The notes under the pieces: generated by a model
What the model saw: the letters and a program-made list of their open reading frames with translations, nothing else
The model's database searches: none
What the model was told of the DNA's origin: nothing
Source of the DNA: Theropithecus gelada
Lineage: Eukaryota > Chordata > Mammalia > Primates > Cercopithecidae
Reading direction: 5' to 3'
Assembly: GCF_003255815.1 (NCBI RefSeq)
Contig: NC_037673.1
Coordinates: 158,868,526-158,932,525, forward strand
DNA length: 64,000 bases
Part shown: positions 44,970-56,634 of the stretch, piece by piece
How positions within the stretch are numbered: the first letter of the stretch is position 1
Layout: every line of letters begins with the position of its first letter
Made by a program: the position numbers and the translations under genes

Positions 44970-45124
44970 TTTTTGAGATGGAGTTTAGCTCTTGTTGCCC
45001 AGGCTGCAGTGCAATGGCGCCATCTTGGCTCACCACAAACTCCACCTCCCAGGTTCAATTGATTCTCCTGCCTCAGCCTCCTGAGTAGCTGGGATTACAG
45101 GCGTGTTCCACCATGCCTGGCTAT

Positions 45125-45155
<31 letters not shown>

Positions 45156-45280
45156 TTTTAGTAGAGATGGGGTTTCTCCATGTTGGTCAGGCTGGTCTCG
45201 AACTCCTGACCTCAGGTGATAACGCCCACCTTGGCCTCCCGAAGTGCTGGGATTACAGGCATAAGCCACCATGCCTGGCC
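44970..45280 (-). mobile_element. AluS, antisense, with internal (TTTA)n expansion
   Basis: gagatggagtttagctcttg, gcaatggcgccatcttggct, gtagctgggattacaggcgt, then a (TTTA)n tract at 45123-45160 where Alu normally has a short T-rich spacer, then gtagagatggggtttctcca, and the end at atgcctggcc. The left tail is very short (five T). No target duplication is visible and L1 sequence is missing at the site. Confidence 0.9.
45123..45160. repeat. (TTTA)n microsatellite inside an Alu
   Basis: About nine TTTA units replacing the Alu spacer (normally about 14 bp, aatttttgtattttt-like). Likely length-polymorphic. Confidence 0.9.
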
Positions 45281-45450
45281 TTATTAAATGCTTTTTAAGC
45301 ATCTATTGAGAGGATTTTATGGTTTTTATTCTTGATTCTGTTGATCTGATTTGTCACATTTATTGATTTGCATATGTTGATGCCTCCTTGGAATGAATTT
45401 CAGTTCCTCATGGTGAATCTTTTTAATGGGTTGTTGAATTCATTTTGTTA
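45281..45450 (-). mobile_element. L1MA/L1MB continued, short piece
   Basis: Antisense ORF2: aaatgctttttaagcatcta, gattctgttgatctgatttg, then ttgatgcctccttggaatga. It resumes farther along the L1 than where the previous piece stopped. Confidence 0.8.
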
Positions 45451-45753
45451 TTAATTTTTTTTTTTTTTTTTGAGACAGAATCTCACTCTGTAATCCAGGC
45501 TGAAGTGCAGTTGGCGTGATCTCCGCTCACTGCAACCTCCACCTCCCAGTTCAAGCAATTCTCCTGTCTCAGCCTTCCAGGGAGCTGGAATTACAGGCAC
45601 GCACCACCATCCCTGGTTATTTTTTGTATTTTTAGTAGAGATGAGGTTTTTCCATGTTGGTCTGGCTGGTCTCAAACTCCTGACCTTACATGATTCACCC
45701 GCCATGGTCTCCCAAAGTGCTGGGATTATAGGCGTGAGACACCACACCTGTCC
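45451..45753 (-). mobile_element. AluS, antisense, inside L1
   Basis: T-run from about 45455, gagacagaatctcactctgt, gatctccgctcactgcaacc, ctgggattataggcgtgaga, and the Alu end at cacacctgtcc. Flanks tttgttattaat (left) and tttgttaatatt (right) suggest a decayed target duplication. Confidence 0.9.
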
Positions 45754-45876
45754 CAGTTTGTTAATATTTTGTTAAATATTTTTGCATCTGTTTTCATTAG
45801 GGATATTGGCTTCCTCTTTTTCTTGTCTTTCTATTTTTCTTGTGTGCCTGTCTGGTTTTGATATCAGGGTAAGGCT
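45754..45876 (-). mobile_element. L1MA/L1MB continued, 5'-truncated end
   Basis: gttaatattttgttaaatat, tctgttttcattagggatat and gtgtgcctgtctggttttga match the antisense ORF2 RT region. L1 text fades after ctggtctctgag, so this is where the insertion was truncated. Confidence 0.75.
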
Positions 45877-46582
45877 GGTCTCTGAGTGAAGTACAGAAGG
45901 TAAGATGAGGATAAGTCTCAGAACAGAAGGCTCAAATAATCAGATAAAATTCATCAAGTAACCATCAATGTCAAAGAAATATTGTGGAGAAATATATTCG
46001 AATTAAGATTATGCAAAGAAGGTAAATAGCTATACCAAGAAGTTCTTAAGTAACTGAAATAAATTATCATTGGGAGCAGCAATTCATGACCAGATGTGCC
46101 CATGTGTTTTAAGGTCCTCTGACACTTCTGCTATGTTATAGATCACTATGATCTATGGGGATCATGAAATATTTTATATGTTCCTATCTTTCTCATTAAT
46201 TTATAGTAAAATCTACTAAAATACTTGTGGGTGATGTTTGATAAAATTATCTGTTTTTAGAATACTGGCTGTTTTGTGTTTTCTATTCTCAAAAATACAG
46301 TTGTTTTTGAAACTTAACAAAAAATATGTAAAATTTTCTGCAGGTAAAGCACTCTTATAATCATTTTTAAAATAGTGTATTTAATCATCATACTATTTCC
46401 AGTTACCAGATATTGAAATTTCAACAGGGAATTTAAGCAACTCCCTTCTCAAAGTCACACTGGTAGTGAACTGAGGATCCTGCGTTTTAAATTTGCAGTT
46501 TATCTGCAGAATTCATGCTCCTCAAACATAAAACCTTTGCTTGTGCTACAATAAAAACAAACAAAAAATGAATTAAAACAAT
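45877..46582. other. Unique stretch; nothing recognised
   Basis: AT-rich, without nameable repeat or gene feature. Confidence 0.45.
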
Positions 46583-46725
46583 AGAGTGGACTCTGGAATC
46601 AAACATACCCACATTCAATTCATTAATCTTCTAGCTGTGTGTCCTATTTGATCTACTTATTTTTTTTCTCATTGTAGATGGAATTCAGTTTCAGTTAATT
46701 TTTCTCAAGATTAAATATGTTTTAG
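46583..46725 (+). mobile_element. MIR SINE fragment
   Basis: gagtggactctggaatcaaa, cccacattcaattcatt and ctagctgtgtgtcc keep the MIR core spacing; the 3' half is decayed. Confidence 0.55.
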
Positions 46726-49700
46726 AATTGGAACTTCTTCAAAATTTTACTTTTATTTTACTCTGTAATCTATTTGTTTACCAATATTTTTGAGTGCCTA
46801 TTATTTACCAGGCATTGTTATCATAATAAGTTTAGATAAAAAGGGAAAGGTCCCAGATCTTATGAAACTATATATTATGTACCCATTAGTTTGTTTCACA
46901 TCCTATTACAGTGGTCCAAGGCACTCATTTGATAGTGTCCTAACTTTATTCCATTAAAAGCCAATCAGTGTTCTCAAATTATGCATTAAGTTTATCAAAT
47001 GTCTTCTCAATAAAAAAAAAGCAAATAATGTAAAGATATTATTCCATATCAATATCTGTCCCCATGAGTCAGGTGACACATTTTCAAGTAATGTGAATGG
47101 ACTGGACTTTGGTAACCACTCTATATACAGCTCAGAGAAAAACAAGCTGAATTACAGTTGAATATGAATGGTTTCTTGCCACAAGTAGATCATATCCTTG
47201 TCAAGAAGCATCTGAGTCACATCAAAGAGTAGTAATTAATGTTAATGGGAAATCCAACAAAATCAATTCCTTTCCTGCATTTAGTCTCCGAGGAAGAGTT
47301 TGGCTTCAGCTCACTATTGATGCATAGGCTCTTTGAATTTGGGAAAATGACACTGTGATGACTTGGGCTATTTAAACTGGAAATACTTCTCACGGGATTA
47401 GCTATACAATCATCATTTTCCCTTTAGAGACACACTTAGATCTTGATTAATCATCCCAGGTTCATAGAGACTGCAGTTAAGAAAAGGTTGTATGTGACAT
47501 AGAGCTCCACAAATTATTACCATTCGTAATCATTGCAATTGCTGCAATTTCTAGATGGGATCATGTATAGCATGTTGAGAAGAAATAATTCTTTGGTTAT
47601 AGGAGTAATTAGGTGTGCCTTACACTATTACAGTGGATACATAAAGGACATTTGATTAGTTTTGTTTTGATTTGCTTGCCTGCTCGTTATCCATTTTTCC
47701 TTCTTTTGATAAAAGCACACTGACTTTAGTTTTTGGAACCACTTATTTCTCATTATCAATACTCTGGCTCTGATTATGAGTATGTGAGCCAGTGCTGGCC
47801 AATCAGCAAGTTCTCCCTTCTAGCCACAGTGTGATGAAAACATGACTCAAGTCAGCCAGTGCAGTGAAACTCAATCTTTGCATTTTTCTGGAACTATTAA
47901 CTATTATTTGTTACTTTTAAAACTCTCTTATGCTGACTGACTGCTCAGAGGATTGCATGTAAGTCTGACTGTATTGGAGTGTTCCATGTGGGAATAGATT
48001 GACCAAGTGCATCCAAAATGGAGGAAAGTCATAAAAAATACAGTACATGAGTTCTGTTAGTGCTATCTGAGATCTTGTATGGCCTTGCTGGAAAACCATG
48101 CTACCTTCCTTTGTGTTGTTAAGATATGCAAGTCACTTATTCTTCTTTGTCACCTAATCCAGTTTTGGTTTGGTTTCTGTATCTAAGAGTCATCTGGAAT
48201 TGCTCAAATGTTCCTCCTTGAAAACTATGAGCCTGGGTTAACATTCCATAAGCCAGGGATGAGGAAAGGTGTTCAGTGTGGACTATAGCAAAACCAATGG
48301 CTACCACATGAGGGTACCTGGACTTACAAAGATTATTCTACTAGCTAAAGTTCAAGAATATGAACAGAGACAACCTAGAACCGAAGTCAAAATTGGGAAA
48401 TAAGTATAGAGAAAAGTCATTGTCAAAGCTGAAGGATGGAGGTGAGGAAGATTCCCTAAAGAATGAGACTTTAATAAGGTGTTCTTCAAATCATATTTGG
48501 AGGCTGAGGTGGTTCCAGTTAAATTTACCAATAAGGTAAATGTTCCAAGTGTAGCAGTCTTTAATCCCTCATGGAAATATTGTTTGTATATGATAGATTT
48601 AATATCTAAAGTACTGACTTTGATGATAATTATATCTGAAACAGGTTTTGAATAAACCATCTTGAAAATTCAGTAAATTAGTGCTTCATATGAAGCAAGA
48701 GGAGGCAGCTCAGTTAGCTAGGAAAATCTGTGTCCCTACTACTCAGATTTCTGCCTGTGATTTACCATGACAGAAGGCTTGGCATAAGCCATATTCAAGG
48801 TATTAGTGTTTTGCTTTTGCTTTCTTCTATTTGAATTTGTGTGAAATGTTATTCATCATGATTCTTGGAGCAAAATTTGGCTTTTTCTGTAAGAACTTAT
48901 TATGGTATGGCTTAAGGCTGTATACATTAGTCTTCAATCTTTCACGACTGCTGCTTGAGTCATAATTAAAAGTTAGCTGTAAAATGCCACATAAAGTGGT
49001 CAAACTTTGTCCATTAGGCTTAGGTTCTAAGAGGAATTTATTTTTGGTTTATAATATGTAGGTCATTAAAAAAAATGGAAAAGAATGAAAGGAGCTTTTG
49101 ACTGTAACTCATTTATGTTTTATGAAACAAATGCCTCAGCACTTATATTTTACTCAGCTTTTAATTAAAGCATGCATACAGTGTTATATAACTATCAATA
49201 AGTCTAAGTATTTCCATGAAGCATTGCTATGCTTCAACAACTTTTATAAAGTTCATTCTGCTAATTCTAAAACTTTTGCTGGACATTTTACTAAGATGAC
49301 TTCATATATAATAGGTATTTCCTCGAGTGGCCTAATTGTATATTTAAATATTCCTCTTTTTAAAGTGGCAATGAGTTTTGCTGTCCATGCCTAATTGTAA
49401 CTAAGCTAAACTCCTTTACCTGCTTTATAGGTCTTCATATATCCTGGCATAATTTAAGTTAGTTGGCTCTACTCAAACCAGCTTAGGAAATAAGAGGAAG
49501 AAGAAAAGGAAGAATAACAAGGAAACAGAGAGGAGGAGGAAGAGAATGTAAGAATTTGTAGTTATCATTAGGTACAACTGGATCTCGGAATTTAAGCAAT
49601 GTTATTGGCTTGTACTCCTCATCCCCTAACTCTGTTCTATTCTCTGCATGTTGGCAATAAACTGTTGGTAATATATCCAAGGCCAAAACATTTGTTGATT

Positions 49701-49844
49701 GAAAAAATGGTTTAAAATAATGCTAACTCTAGAACTGTGGTGGTTAGTACGACTTCTTTCTAGTATGTAATCATACTTTCTTATTGGCAAAGAAAAATAA
49801 TTTAACTCTGGATATCAGGGGACACTATCAAAATCTTCAAACTA
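46726..49844. other. Unique stretch with faint ancient-repeat traces
   Basis: Text at 46785-46865 (gagtgcctattatttacca, then ggcattgttatcataataag) resembles an old L2-like tail. The part 47760-48110 has short matches to an ancient repeat that I cannot name (ccagtgctggccaatcagca). Nothing else. No exon-like frame: the longest, 49098-49391 on the plus strand, has no known motif. Confidence 0.35.
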
Positions 49845-50235
49845 GTGTTAATAACAACAAGGTAGTTCTAGTTGCTTTAAGCAATATACTGCCACACTTG
49901 AGTAATTTATACATACAAGTGTATTTCCTGCTCACATAACTTCCGTGCAGATGCTCCTGATCAGTCTCCATTTGGTAATTCAGGAGCCTAGAGTTCTTCC
50001 ATCTTACAGGTTCACTATCTCTAGGAACTTAAGATCCTTTGCGTCTGGCAATCAGATGGGGCATGAACAAGGGTATAGAGAGGGCATGCTTCATTTTATT
50101 AACCAACATTTTGTTCAAGTGAAACACATAGCAGTAGCTCACAGTCGTTAGGCAAAACTAGTCCCATCTAGATGCAGGGAAGGATGGGAAATGTGACTTC
50201 TAGCTAGCCAGGCACAGCCCAATCCCAGCTGCATT
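49845..50235 (-). mobile_element. Probable old MLT1 (J/K-type) LTR, antisense
   Basis: gtatttcctgctcacataac, agttcttccatcttacaggt, cagatggggcatgaacaagg, then ggaaggatgggaaatgtgac, a common antisense text of older MLT1 LTRs, and ccaggcacagcccaatccca. Diverged, and the ends are uncertain. Confidence 0.4.
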
Positions 50236-51076
50236 TTATGTGTGGAATTAAGTTTGAATATTTGGTGAACAACTATTTATGCCTGCCACTATGCTTAGAT
50301 AAGGCCCCAGTAGGCTGATTGTGAGAATTTGAAAGACTGTGATGCATAGTATTAACAAAATTGGCAGCAGTATGAACAATTCAGGCATGCAACTATTTTT
50401 TATGCAGTAAAGACAAAACAAAACATCAAAAATCAAAGAAACCAAAACGTGTTGAGCTATTTTCTGTTTTATGGTTTTGTTTCCATTTTCTGTTTCTTGC
50501 TGCTTGTGTTTTCTTTTTGTTTTAAGAAACATTGGAAATACAACCTCAGGCTGGCATGTTATGAGTGACAACAGACTTTTGTGATTTCTCTCTTAAATCT
50601 TAACTTGTTCTTTTATTATTTCTGAAAATATTTTTAAGTGTTAACCCAAAAGAATTGATTTTAACACATATAATTCCAATGTCCGAATTTATTATGTTCT
50701 ATCCTGTCAAGATGATGCTAATCAACTGCTTTTTAAATTACTTTATTTGGTTTGTTTAATACAGCAGTGTACTATTTACCATCTTCACAAAACGTGAAGA
50801 CTGAAAGTTACAACAGTATTTTACTGAATGAGAAATACAAAAACAGGTGGCAATTACCACAATACTATGTTCAATGTTAAAACACTGGCAAATTGGATAG
50901 TTTATCAGCAGATGTTTTATTATGTTATTCATTTAATTTTTGATATAACGAGTCTAAAGTAACCAAAGCTATGTGCAAACTAAGGGAATACAGAGACAAG
51001 CACAGAGCACTGACTTGTTTTGTATGATAATTTTTCTTAATAAGATTCCCACAAAAGTCAATTTTATTTTAGTCAA
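50236..51076. other. Unique stretch; nothing recognised
   Basis: AT-rich sequence up to the target site of the L1 at 51091. Confidence 0.4.
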
Positions 51077-51090
51077 TAAATCATAGCAAG

Positions 51091-53248
51091 AAATCCTAGC
51101 CAGAGCAATTAGGCAAGTGAAAGAGATAAAAGGCATCCAAATAGGGAAAGATAAAATCAAACTATCCCTCTTTGCTGATGATATGTTTCCATACCTAGAA
51201 AATCTTCAAGACTATGCCCAAAGGCTCCTGGAACTGATAAATGACAGTTTCAGGATACAAATCCAAAGTACAAAAATCATAGAATTACTACATAGTACTA
51301 TGTACTACTATTACTAAAATCATAGAATTTGTAAAACTACAAAACACTGCTGAAAGAAATCATAGATGACACAAATAAATGGAAATGCAATCTACACATT
51401 CAGTGCTATTCCTATCAAACTACCAATGTCATTTTCCACAGAATTAGAAATAATTATTTTAAAATTCATTTATAATCAAAAAGAGGGTGACTGATCAAAG
51501 CATTTTTTTTTTTCTTTTTTGAGATGGAGCTTCACTCTGTCATCAGGCTGGAGTGCAGTAGTGTGATCTTGGCTCACTGAAACCTCCAACTCCCAGGTTC
51601 AAGCAATTCTCCTGCCTCAGCCTCCTGAGTAGCTGGGATTACTGGCATGCACTAACATACTCAGCTAATTTTTGTATTTTTAGTAGAGACAGGGTTTCAT
51701 CATGTTGACCAGGAGGGTCTCAATCTCCTGACCTCGTGATCCGCCCACTTCAGCCTCCCAAAGTGTAGTCAAAGCAACTTTAAGTGAAAAGAAAATAGCT
51801 GGAAGTGCCATATTATTTGATTTCAAACTATACTAAAAGGCTACAATAAACGAAACATCATGATACTGGTACAAAAACAGACACGTAGAAAAATGGAACA
51901 GAGTAGAGAACAGAGAAATAAAGCCATATGCCTATAGCCAACAATATTGGCTATAGATAAAACCAAGCAATGGGGAAAGGACTAAATGATGCTGGGATAA
52001 CTGGCTAGCCATATGCAGAAGAATGCAACTGGACCCCTACCTTTCACTATATACAAAAAGTAACTCAAGATGGATTAAATATTTAGATGTAAGAACTCTA
52101 AATATAAGAATCCTAGAAGAAAATCCAGGAGACCAACATTCTAGACACTAGTCTTAGAAAGAATTTATGTCTAAGTCCTCAGAAGCAACTGCAACAAAAA
52201 AGAAAGTTGACAAGTGAGCCTTATTTAAACCAAAGAGTTTCTGCACAGCAGAACTATCAATAGAGGAAATAGACAGTCTGTAGAATGGAAGAAAATATTT
52301 GGAAACTATACATCTGATAAAGGTCTAACATCCAGAATCTATGAATAACTTAATCCAACAAGTGAAAAACAACCCTATTAAAAAAATTGGCAAAGGACAT
52401 GAACAGACACTTTTCAAAAGAAGACATACAAGCAGCCAACAAATATATGACAAATGCTCCACATCATTATCATCAGAGACATGCAAATTAAAATTACAGA
52501 GAGATATTATTTCATATCAGTGAGAATGGCTGCTGTGAAAAAAAATACAAAAATATATATAAAAAATAAGTCAAAAAATAGTTGCTGATGAATCTGCAGA
52601 GAATAGGGAACACCTACACACTGTTGTTGAAAGTGTAAATTAATTCAGCCGTTATAAAAAGCATTTTGGCAATTCCTAAAAGAACTTAATGCAGAACTAA
52701 CGTTTGAGCCAGTAATCACACTACTATGTATGTATCCAAAAGAAAATAAATTGTTCTTCCAAAAAGACACATGCGCTTATGTATTCAACGCAGGACTATT
52801 TACCATAACAAAGACATGGAATCAACCTAGGTGTCTATCGATGGTGAATTGGATAAATAAAATGTGGTACATGTACACTATGAAATACAATGCAGCCAGA
52901 AAAGAAAACAAATCGTATCTTTGCTGAAACATGGATGCAGCCAGAGGTCATTATCCTGAGCAAATTAACAGAGGGACAGAAAACCAAATACCACATGTCC
53001 TCCGTTATAAGTGAGAGCTAAACAGTGGATACTCATGGACATAAAGGTGGCAGCAATAGACACTGGGGACTATTAAAGGAGGGAAAAGGAAGGGCATCTA
53101 GGTTTGAAAAACTCTTAGGTATTGTGCTCACTTCCTGGGTGATGGGTTCAATCATACCCAAACCTCAGCATCACACAATATACTCATGTAACAAACCTGC
53201 ACATGTATCCCATAAATCTAAAATAAAAGTTAAAATTATATTAAAAAA
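51091..53248 (+). mobile_element. Primate L1 (L1PB/L1MA-type), 5'-truncated, with tail
   Basis: Sense L1 starting in the RT domain (aaatcctagccagagcaatt) and ending in the 3' UTR and an A-rich tail (aaaataaaagttaaaatta). Flanks taaatcatagcaag (51077-51090) and taattcatggcaag (53249-53262) are a 14-bp target duplication with two mismatches. The frame at 51117-51314 keeps LSLFADDMFPYLEN, the RT active-site motif, then is lost. An Alu (51503-51768) interrupts it. About 60 bp of low-complexity text near 51290-51330 is not L1. Confidence 0.85.
51503..51768 (-). mobile_element. Alu, antisense, 5'-truncated, inside L1
   Basis: T-rich tail, gagatggagcttcactctgt, gatcttggctcactgaaacc, gtagctgggattactggcat, and it stops at cagcctcccaaagtg, so the first 40 or so bases of the Alu are absent. 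Perfect target duplication tcaaagca at 51495-51502 and 51769-51776 shows that the truncation happened at insertion. Confidence 0.9.
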
Positions 53249-53421
53249 TAATTCATGGCAAGTAGCCCAAACTGATGTCTCTAAACCACATTTATTAAAG
53301 ATTTATAATTCTTTTGAAATTTCTTATAATGTTTTAAAAAATAATTTGTCATGATTTGTTTTCTCTGCTGGAAATTAAAATATTTCCTCCCCATTTGTCA
53401 CTCATATTCTTTCAACAATAA

Positions 53422-53573
53422 ATATCTCATATATATGTGTATATATGTGTGTATATATGTATATGTACATATATGAGTATATATATGAGATATACATGTA
53501 TATATACATGTATCATGTATATCTCGTGTATATACATGTATATACACATGTATATATACACACACACATATAT
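53422..53573. repeat. TA/TG-rich palindromic tract
   Basis: Alternating purine-pyrimidine sequence with nested inverted repeats: 53422-53436 pairs with 53479-53493 (15 bp perfect), and 53487-53498 pairs with 53514-53525 (12 bp perfect). It ends in a short (CA)n. The frames across it (53437-53636) are repeats of Tyr, Ile, Met and Cys and not genes. Confidence 0.85.
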
Positions 53574-54319
53574 ATTTGCCCTCAAAGTAGTTCTTTGTAT
53601 ACCAGACTGTTATTACCAGAACTGAATGATGATATCTGACAATGACATCAGTGACATTTCAGAGAAGTGTATGGTAAATGTTGAATAAGTTAAACAGATA
53701 TATATCATGTACTCTGAGCATAAAATGTATCACAGAGGAGAAGAGTAACTTGAAAAATCTTCTTGGAGGTGGTATGAATTAGGGATTTTGGAGAATGCAT
53801 AGGAGTTGAACAGTATAAGAATAAGTTAGGAATTTCCAAAGAGGAAAACAGTGTGAAAGAATCATAGAGAAGAGGTCTGAGTATAACATTTAGAGAGAAG
53901 AATCAGAAAAGTGTTATGGCTGAAGAGAGGAAGGCTCAAGGAGAGGAGGGTAAAGAACTTTGAGAGCTGATAAACTCACCAACCAGCTTACTTGGGGGAA
54001 CAGAATAAATTATGTATAAATTAAGACCTTAATGATGAGTCAGTAATATTGACTCTGCAGTGTAGAAGTAAGGAATCTGAAAAAGTTTCCAGTAAAAAGA
54101 ATGACATACACAAAAACCCAAAGGAGATTAAAGTATTCATTATTTAAGAAACTACAAAAAGTTCAAAATGGTTAAAAGATAAAGTGTTTATGCATGGCAA
54201 AGGGAAGAGAAGACAACAGTTGGAACTGGGAAAGATGAGTTGTAGGAGGTTGCTTAGCTGGGGCCAAAACCTGGGGGCTATTTATCACCACATTTAAAGG
54301 TTGGATTTTACTCTGAAAG
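53574..54319. other. Unassigned stretch, possibly an ancient repeat
   Basis: The part 53940-54319 (for example gggaaagatgagttgtagga, ctggggccaaaacctggg, attttactctgaaagcactg) and the text after the THE1 (56635-56880) read like the two halves of one old, purine-rich interspersed repeat. I cannot name it. Confidence 0.3.
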
Positions 54320-54324
54320 CACTG

Positions 54325-54696
54325 TGTATTAGTCCATTCTCACACAGCTAATAAAGACATACCTAAGACTGAGTAACTTATAAATGAGAGAGGTTTAATT
54401 GACTCACAGTTCAGCATGGCTGCACCCTAGGAAACTAACAATTGAGGCAGAAGGGGAAGCAAGTGCATCCTATTTCACATGGAAATAGCAAGGAGAAGTG
54501 CCAAGCAAAAGAGGGAAAAGCCCCTTATAAAATCATCAGATCTGGTGAGAATGCACTCACTATCACAAGAACAACATGAGGATAAACACCCCCATGATTA
54601 AACTATCCCCAACCTGCTCACTCCCACAACATGTGGGGCTTATGGGAACTATAATTCAAGATTTTAGTTGGGTAGGGACAGAGCCAAACCATGTCA
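54325..54696 (-). repeat. THE1 3' LTR (left on this strand)
   Basis: Starts tgtattagtccattctcaca and ends ccaaaccatgtca. 372 bp. On the minus strand this is the downstream LTR, which would have supplied the poly(A) site. Confidence 0.92.
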
Positions 54697-56270
54697 TTCC
54701 ACCCCAGACCCCTCCCAAATCTCATATCCTCCCATTTCAAAACATGATAATGCCCTTCCAAGAGTCCCACAAAGTCTTAACTCATTCCAAGTTCAAAGTC
54801 TCATCTGAGACAAGGCAAGTCCCTTCCACCCATGAGCCTGTAAAATAAAAAGTAAGTTAGTTACTTCATAGATACAGTGGGTCTACAGGCATTGGGTACA
54901 TACTGCCATTCCATATGAGAGAAATTGGCCAAAAAAAGGGGGGCTACAGGCCCCATGCAAGTCGTAAATCCAATAGGTCTGTCATTATACCTTAAAGTTC
55001 CAAAATAACTTCCTTTCACTCCCTGCCTCACATTCAGGTCATGCTGATTCAAAAGATGGGCTGCAATGGCCTTGAGCAGCTTCATCCCTGTGGTTTTGCA
55101 GGATACAGCTCCCATCCTGGCTATTTCCATGGACTTGCGTTGAGTGTCTGTGGCTTTTCCAGATGTAGAGTATAAGCTGTCAGTGAATCTCCCATTCTGG
55201 GGTCTGGAGGACAGTTAGGACACTTCTCACAACTCCACTAGGCAGTGCCACAGTGGGGACTCTGTATGGGGGCTCTGACTCCACATTTCCCTTCTGCACT
55301 GCCCTAGCAGAAGTTCTCCATGAGGGCTCCACCCCTGCAGCAATCTTCTGTCTGGACATCCAGGCATTTCCATACATCCTCTGAAATCTAGGCAGACATT
55401 CCCAAACATCAATTCTTGAGTTCTGTGCATCTGCAGGCCCAACAGCAAGTGTAAGCTGCCAAGACTTGGGACTTGCACTCTCTGAAGCAATGACCTGAGC
55501 TGTACATTTTAGCCATGCTGGAGCTGAAGCAGCTGGGACACAGGGCACCATGACCCAAAGATGCATGTAGCAAGTAGGCCCTGGGCCCAGCCCAAGAAAT
55601 CATTTTTCCCTCCAAGACTTCTGGGCCTTTGATAGAAGGGGATCCCTTGAAGGTTTTGCATGCCCTGGAGACATTTTCCCCATTGTCTTTGTGATTAACA
55701 TTCAGCTCTTCATTACTTATGCAAGTTTCTGCAGCAGGCTTGAATTTCTCCCCCGAAAATGGGTTTTTTTTTGTTTTCTTTCACATCATCAACCTGGAAA
55801 TTTTCCACAATTTTATGATCTGCTTCCTCTTCAATGCTTTGCTGCTTAGAAATTTCTCTTGCCAGATGCCCTAAATCATCTCTCTACAGTCCAAAGTTCC
55901 ACATATCTCTAGGGCAGGGGCAATATTCTGCCAGTCCATTTGCTAAATCATAGCAAGAATCACCATTATTCCAGTTCCCAACAAGTTCCTTATCTCTGAG
56001 ACCATCTCAGCCTGGACTTCATTGTCCATATCATAATCAGCATTTTGGGCAAAGCAATTCAACAAGTCTCTAGGAAGTTCCGAACTTTCCCACATCTTCC
56101 TGTCTTCTGAACTCTACAAGTCTCTAGAGAGTTCCACACTTTCCCACACTTTTCTGTATTCTTCTGAGCCCTCCAAACTGATCCAACCTCTGCCTGTTAC
56201 CCAGTTTCAGTGTTACTTCCACATTTTCAGGTATCTTTACTCCTGGACCCCTCTTCTGGTACCAATTTAC
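54697..56270 (-). mobile_element. THE1 interior, 1.57 kb
   Basis: Full-length MaLR interior by size. The primer-binding region sits beside the 5' LTR (ccaatttac preceded by ctcttctggta in plus-strand text). Minus-strand frames of up to 128 codons (55180-55566) are open but show no retroviral protease, RT or envelope motif; MaLRs lack these. A small poly-A/poly-G run (54929-54943) and other indels break any gag-like frame. Confidence 0.85.
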
Positions 56271-56629
56271 TGTATTAGTCCATTTTCATGCTGCTAATAA
56301 AGACATACCTGAGAATGGGTAATTTATAAAGAAAAGAAGTTTAATTGACTCACAGTTCAGCATGGCTGAGGAGGCCTCAGAAAATTTACAATCACAGTGG
56401 AAAGGGAAGCAAACATGCCCTTCTTCACATGGTGGCAGTAAGGAGAAGTGTCGAGCAAAAGGGGGAAAAGCCCCTTATAAAATCATCAGATCTCATAAGA
56501 ACTCATTCACTACCATGAGAAGAGCATGAGAGTGACTACCTCCATGATTAAATTATCCCTCCCATGACAAGTGGGGATGGTGGGAAGTACAATTCAAGAT
56601 AAGTTTTGGGACATAGCCAAACCATACCA
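56271..56629 (-). promoter_or_regulatory. THE1 5' LTR (promoter LTR on the minus strand)
   Basis: tgtattagtccattttcatg to ccaaaccatacca, 359 bp. Read on the minus strand it holds the TATA-like ttttataagg region (around 56471-56480). THE1 LTRs have been recruited as promoters or enhancers in primates, but nothing here shows activity. Confidence 0.85.
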
Positions 56630-56634
56630 CACTG

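Larger units (their letters stand above)
54325..56629 (-). mobile_element. THE1 MaLR provirus, both LTRs present, antisense
   Basis: Complete LTR-interior-LTR layout of about 2.3 kb, the usual THE1 size. LTRs at 54325-54696 and 56271-56629; interior between. A perfect 5-bp target duplication, cactg, lies at 54320-54324 and 56630-56634. LTR markers such as gactcacagttcagcatggc and ccccttataaaatcatcaga separate THE1 from MST. The element belongs to the non-autonomous ERVL-MaLR group. Many substitutions and no long frame: a relic. Confidence 0.93.

Noticed and set aside
53437..53636. Tyr/Ile/Met/Cys-rich plus-strand frames
   Set aside because: Translation of the TA/TG tract, open by composition only.
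55180..55566. Minus-strand frame of 128 codons in the THE1 interior, considered as a gag-like gene
   Set aside because: No retroviral motif is visible, overlapping frames are open as well, and MaLR interiors are not known to encode a standard protein set.
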